Made by a program: the position numbers and the translations under genes. This document shows, piece after piece, positions 60,529 through 60,901 of a stretch of 60,901 bases of DNA (its first letter is position 1; each line of letters begins with the position of its first letter). Source of the DNA: JAKOQB01 sp036824465. GTDB lineage: Bacteria > Pseudomonadota > Gammaproteobacteria > Burkholderiales > Burkholderiaceae_F. The notes beneath the pieces are model-generated. The model ran no database searches and was not told where the DNA came from. It saw only the letters and a list, made by a program, of their open reading frames with translations. The stretch covers positions 1 through 60,901 of the forward strand of contig DAITAC010000012.1 in assembly GCA_036824465.1 (NCBI GenBank), written 5' to 3'.

Positions 60529-60581
60529 GGCGTTCCGGCTTGCGGCCGGACGCCTCACTCGCCCGATGGGCGAGTGAGGCG
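60529..60581 (-). terminator. Two overlapping hairpins after the SRP RNA
   Basis: The first hairpin is a perfect 14-bp stem with a 3-base loop (60551-60581). The second has a 10-bp stem with one bulge (60529-60554). They share the CGCC at 60551-60554, so they cannot form fully together. Neither is followed by a T run. They are a plausible 3'-end or processing structure for the SRP RNA. Confidence 0.55.
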
Positions 60582-60673
60582 AGCCTTGTCCTCGGCACTG
60601 AAGGAAATCCGCTGTGGCTGCTTCGTTCCCGACCTGACCAGGTTCACGGCACCTCCATGCGAGGGGGCCCGCC
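60578..60673 (-). ncRNA. ffs: Small (4.5S-type) SRP RNA
   Basis: RNA component of the signal recognition particle, which binds Ffh and targets membrane proteins. The conserved domain IV core is present on the minus strand: ACCTGGTCAGGTC, then the GGGAAC/GAAGCAGCC internal loops. The ends pair as GGCGGGCC with GGCTCGCC, defining a 96-base RNA, normal for the small bacterial type. An extended -10 (TG-A-TACCAT, TACCAT at 60681-60686) lies 7 bases before the predicted 5' end. Confidence 0.92.
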
Positions 60674-60686
60674 GCGGCGAATGGTA

Positions 60687-60901
60687 TCAGCCGACCCTGT
60701 GCATGCAGGTCTTCATTCTCCAGCGGCGATTCGGTCAAGAGTCCTACGAGCCGTTGCTGCCTGTCGAGAGGTAGAGAGGCGGACGCTGGCGGAGTTCGAC
60801 TTGCGGCCACAAGGCTGGGCCCATGCGTGGCGGACTGAACGTCAGCAAACGGTCGATGACCTGCCGTTCCGACCTGCAAGCTTTGAGGCAGGACTCGACC
60901 C
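60687..60901. other. Unassigned edge region
   Basis: The last 215 bases lie upstream of the SRP RNA promoter. A minus-strand open frame crosses them but also runs through the SRP RNA, so it is not accepted as a gene. I see no tRNA, repeat or recognisable protein here. Confidence 0.5.

Noticed and set aside
60526..60879. 117-codon minus-strand open frame at the window edge
   Set aside because: It runs through the SRP RNA gene and its hairpins, so it is not a credible protein gene.

Overview
The window is a 60.9 kb, GC-rich stretch of a betaproteobacterial chromosome, most likely Burkholderiales. Three gene blocks typical of that order support this: glnA-ntrB-ntrC; kinase/phosphatase-rph-rdgB-hemW facing yicC-gmk-rpoZ-spoT with greB; and carA-carB-greA, yhbY, rlmE-ftsH, folP-glmM, pstSCAB-phoU-phoB-phoR. 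A run of 100 N at 27278-27377, with the same 55 bp on both sides, shows this is a scaffold from a draft or metagenome assembly. No phage integrase, transposase, CRISPR array or plasmid function is visible.

Layout. 0-4 kb: a polyamine-type ABC transporter (binding protein, ATPase, two permeases) with an intrinsic terminator between the first two genes. 4-9 kb: a two-helix membrane protein carrying a Bro-N-like domain, then an RND efflux pump (adaptor plus permease). 9-14 kb: nitrogen control, with ntrC, ntrB, a secreted coiled-coil DUF4124-like protein and glnA. glnA has a clear sigma-54 promoter and two NtrC-type sites. 14-24 kb: hemW, rdgB, rph, a PP2C phosphatase and a Ser/Thr kinase on the minus strand; yicC, gmk, rpoZ and spoT on the plus strand; then greB and tRNA-Pro, -Arg, -His. 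24-31 kb: the complete Pho regulon core, phoR-phoB-phoU-pstBACS (all minus). pstS has a Pho box, and two more Pho boxes face the other way towards a fasciclin-domain lipoprotein gene. 32-44 kb: glmM, folP, an inserted HDOD gene, ftsH, rlmE, yhbY, greA, carB and carA. 44-48 kb: transaldolase coupled to a rhomboid-TPR protein, and a membrane-TPR protein. 48-51 kb: a NitT/TauT-type ABC transporter whose operon contains an isochorismatase-family hydrolase. 51-57 kb: dnaX-ybaB-recR followed by MAPEG, PAS-PAS-GGDEF and class III CoA-transferase genes. 57-60.9 kb: a binding-protein/permease fusion of the betaine-transporter type coupled to an amidase, an acetyltransferase, and the small SRP RNA.

How it works together. 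Most of the window is core metabolism and regulation: nitrogen assimilation, phosphate uptake, pyrimidine/arginine precursor synthesis, cell-wall precursor, (p)ppGpp, transcription elongation and DNA repair. The accessory part is made of transporters, two of which are translationally coupled (ATGA overlaps) to C-N hydrolases. The most unusual signals are: two intergenic arrays of inverted heptamer repeats with the same internal syntax but different heptamers (38.4 and 50.1 kb); the transporter-hydrolase operons; the membrane Bro-N protein; and the predicted PhoB control of the fasciclin lipoprotein.
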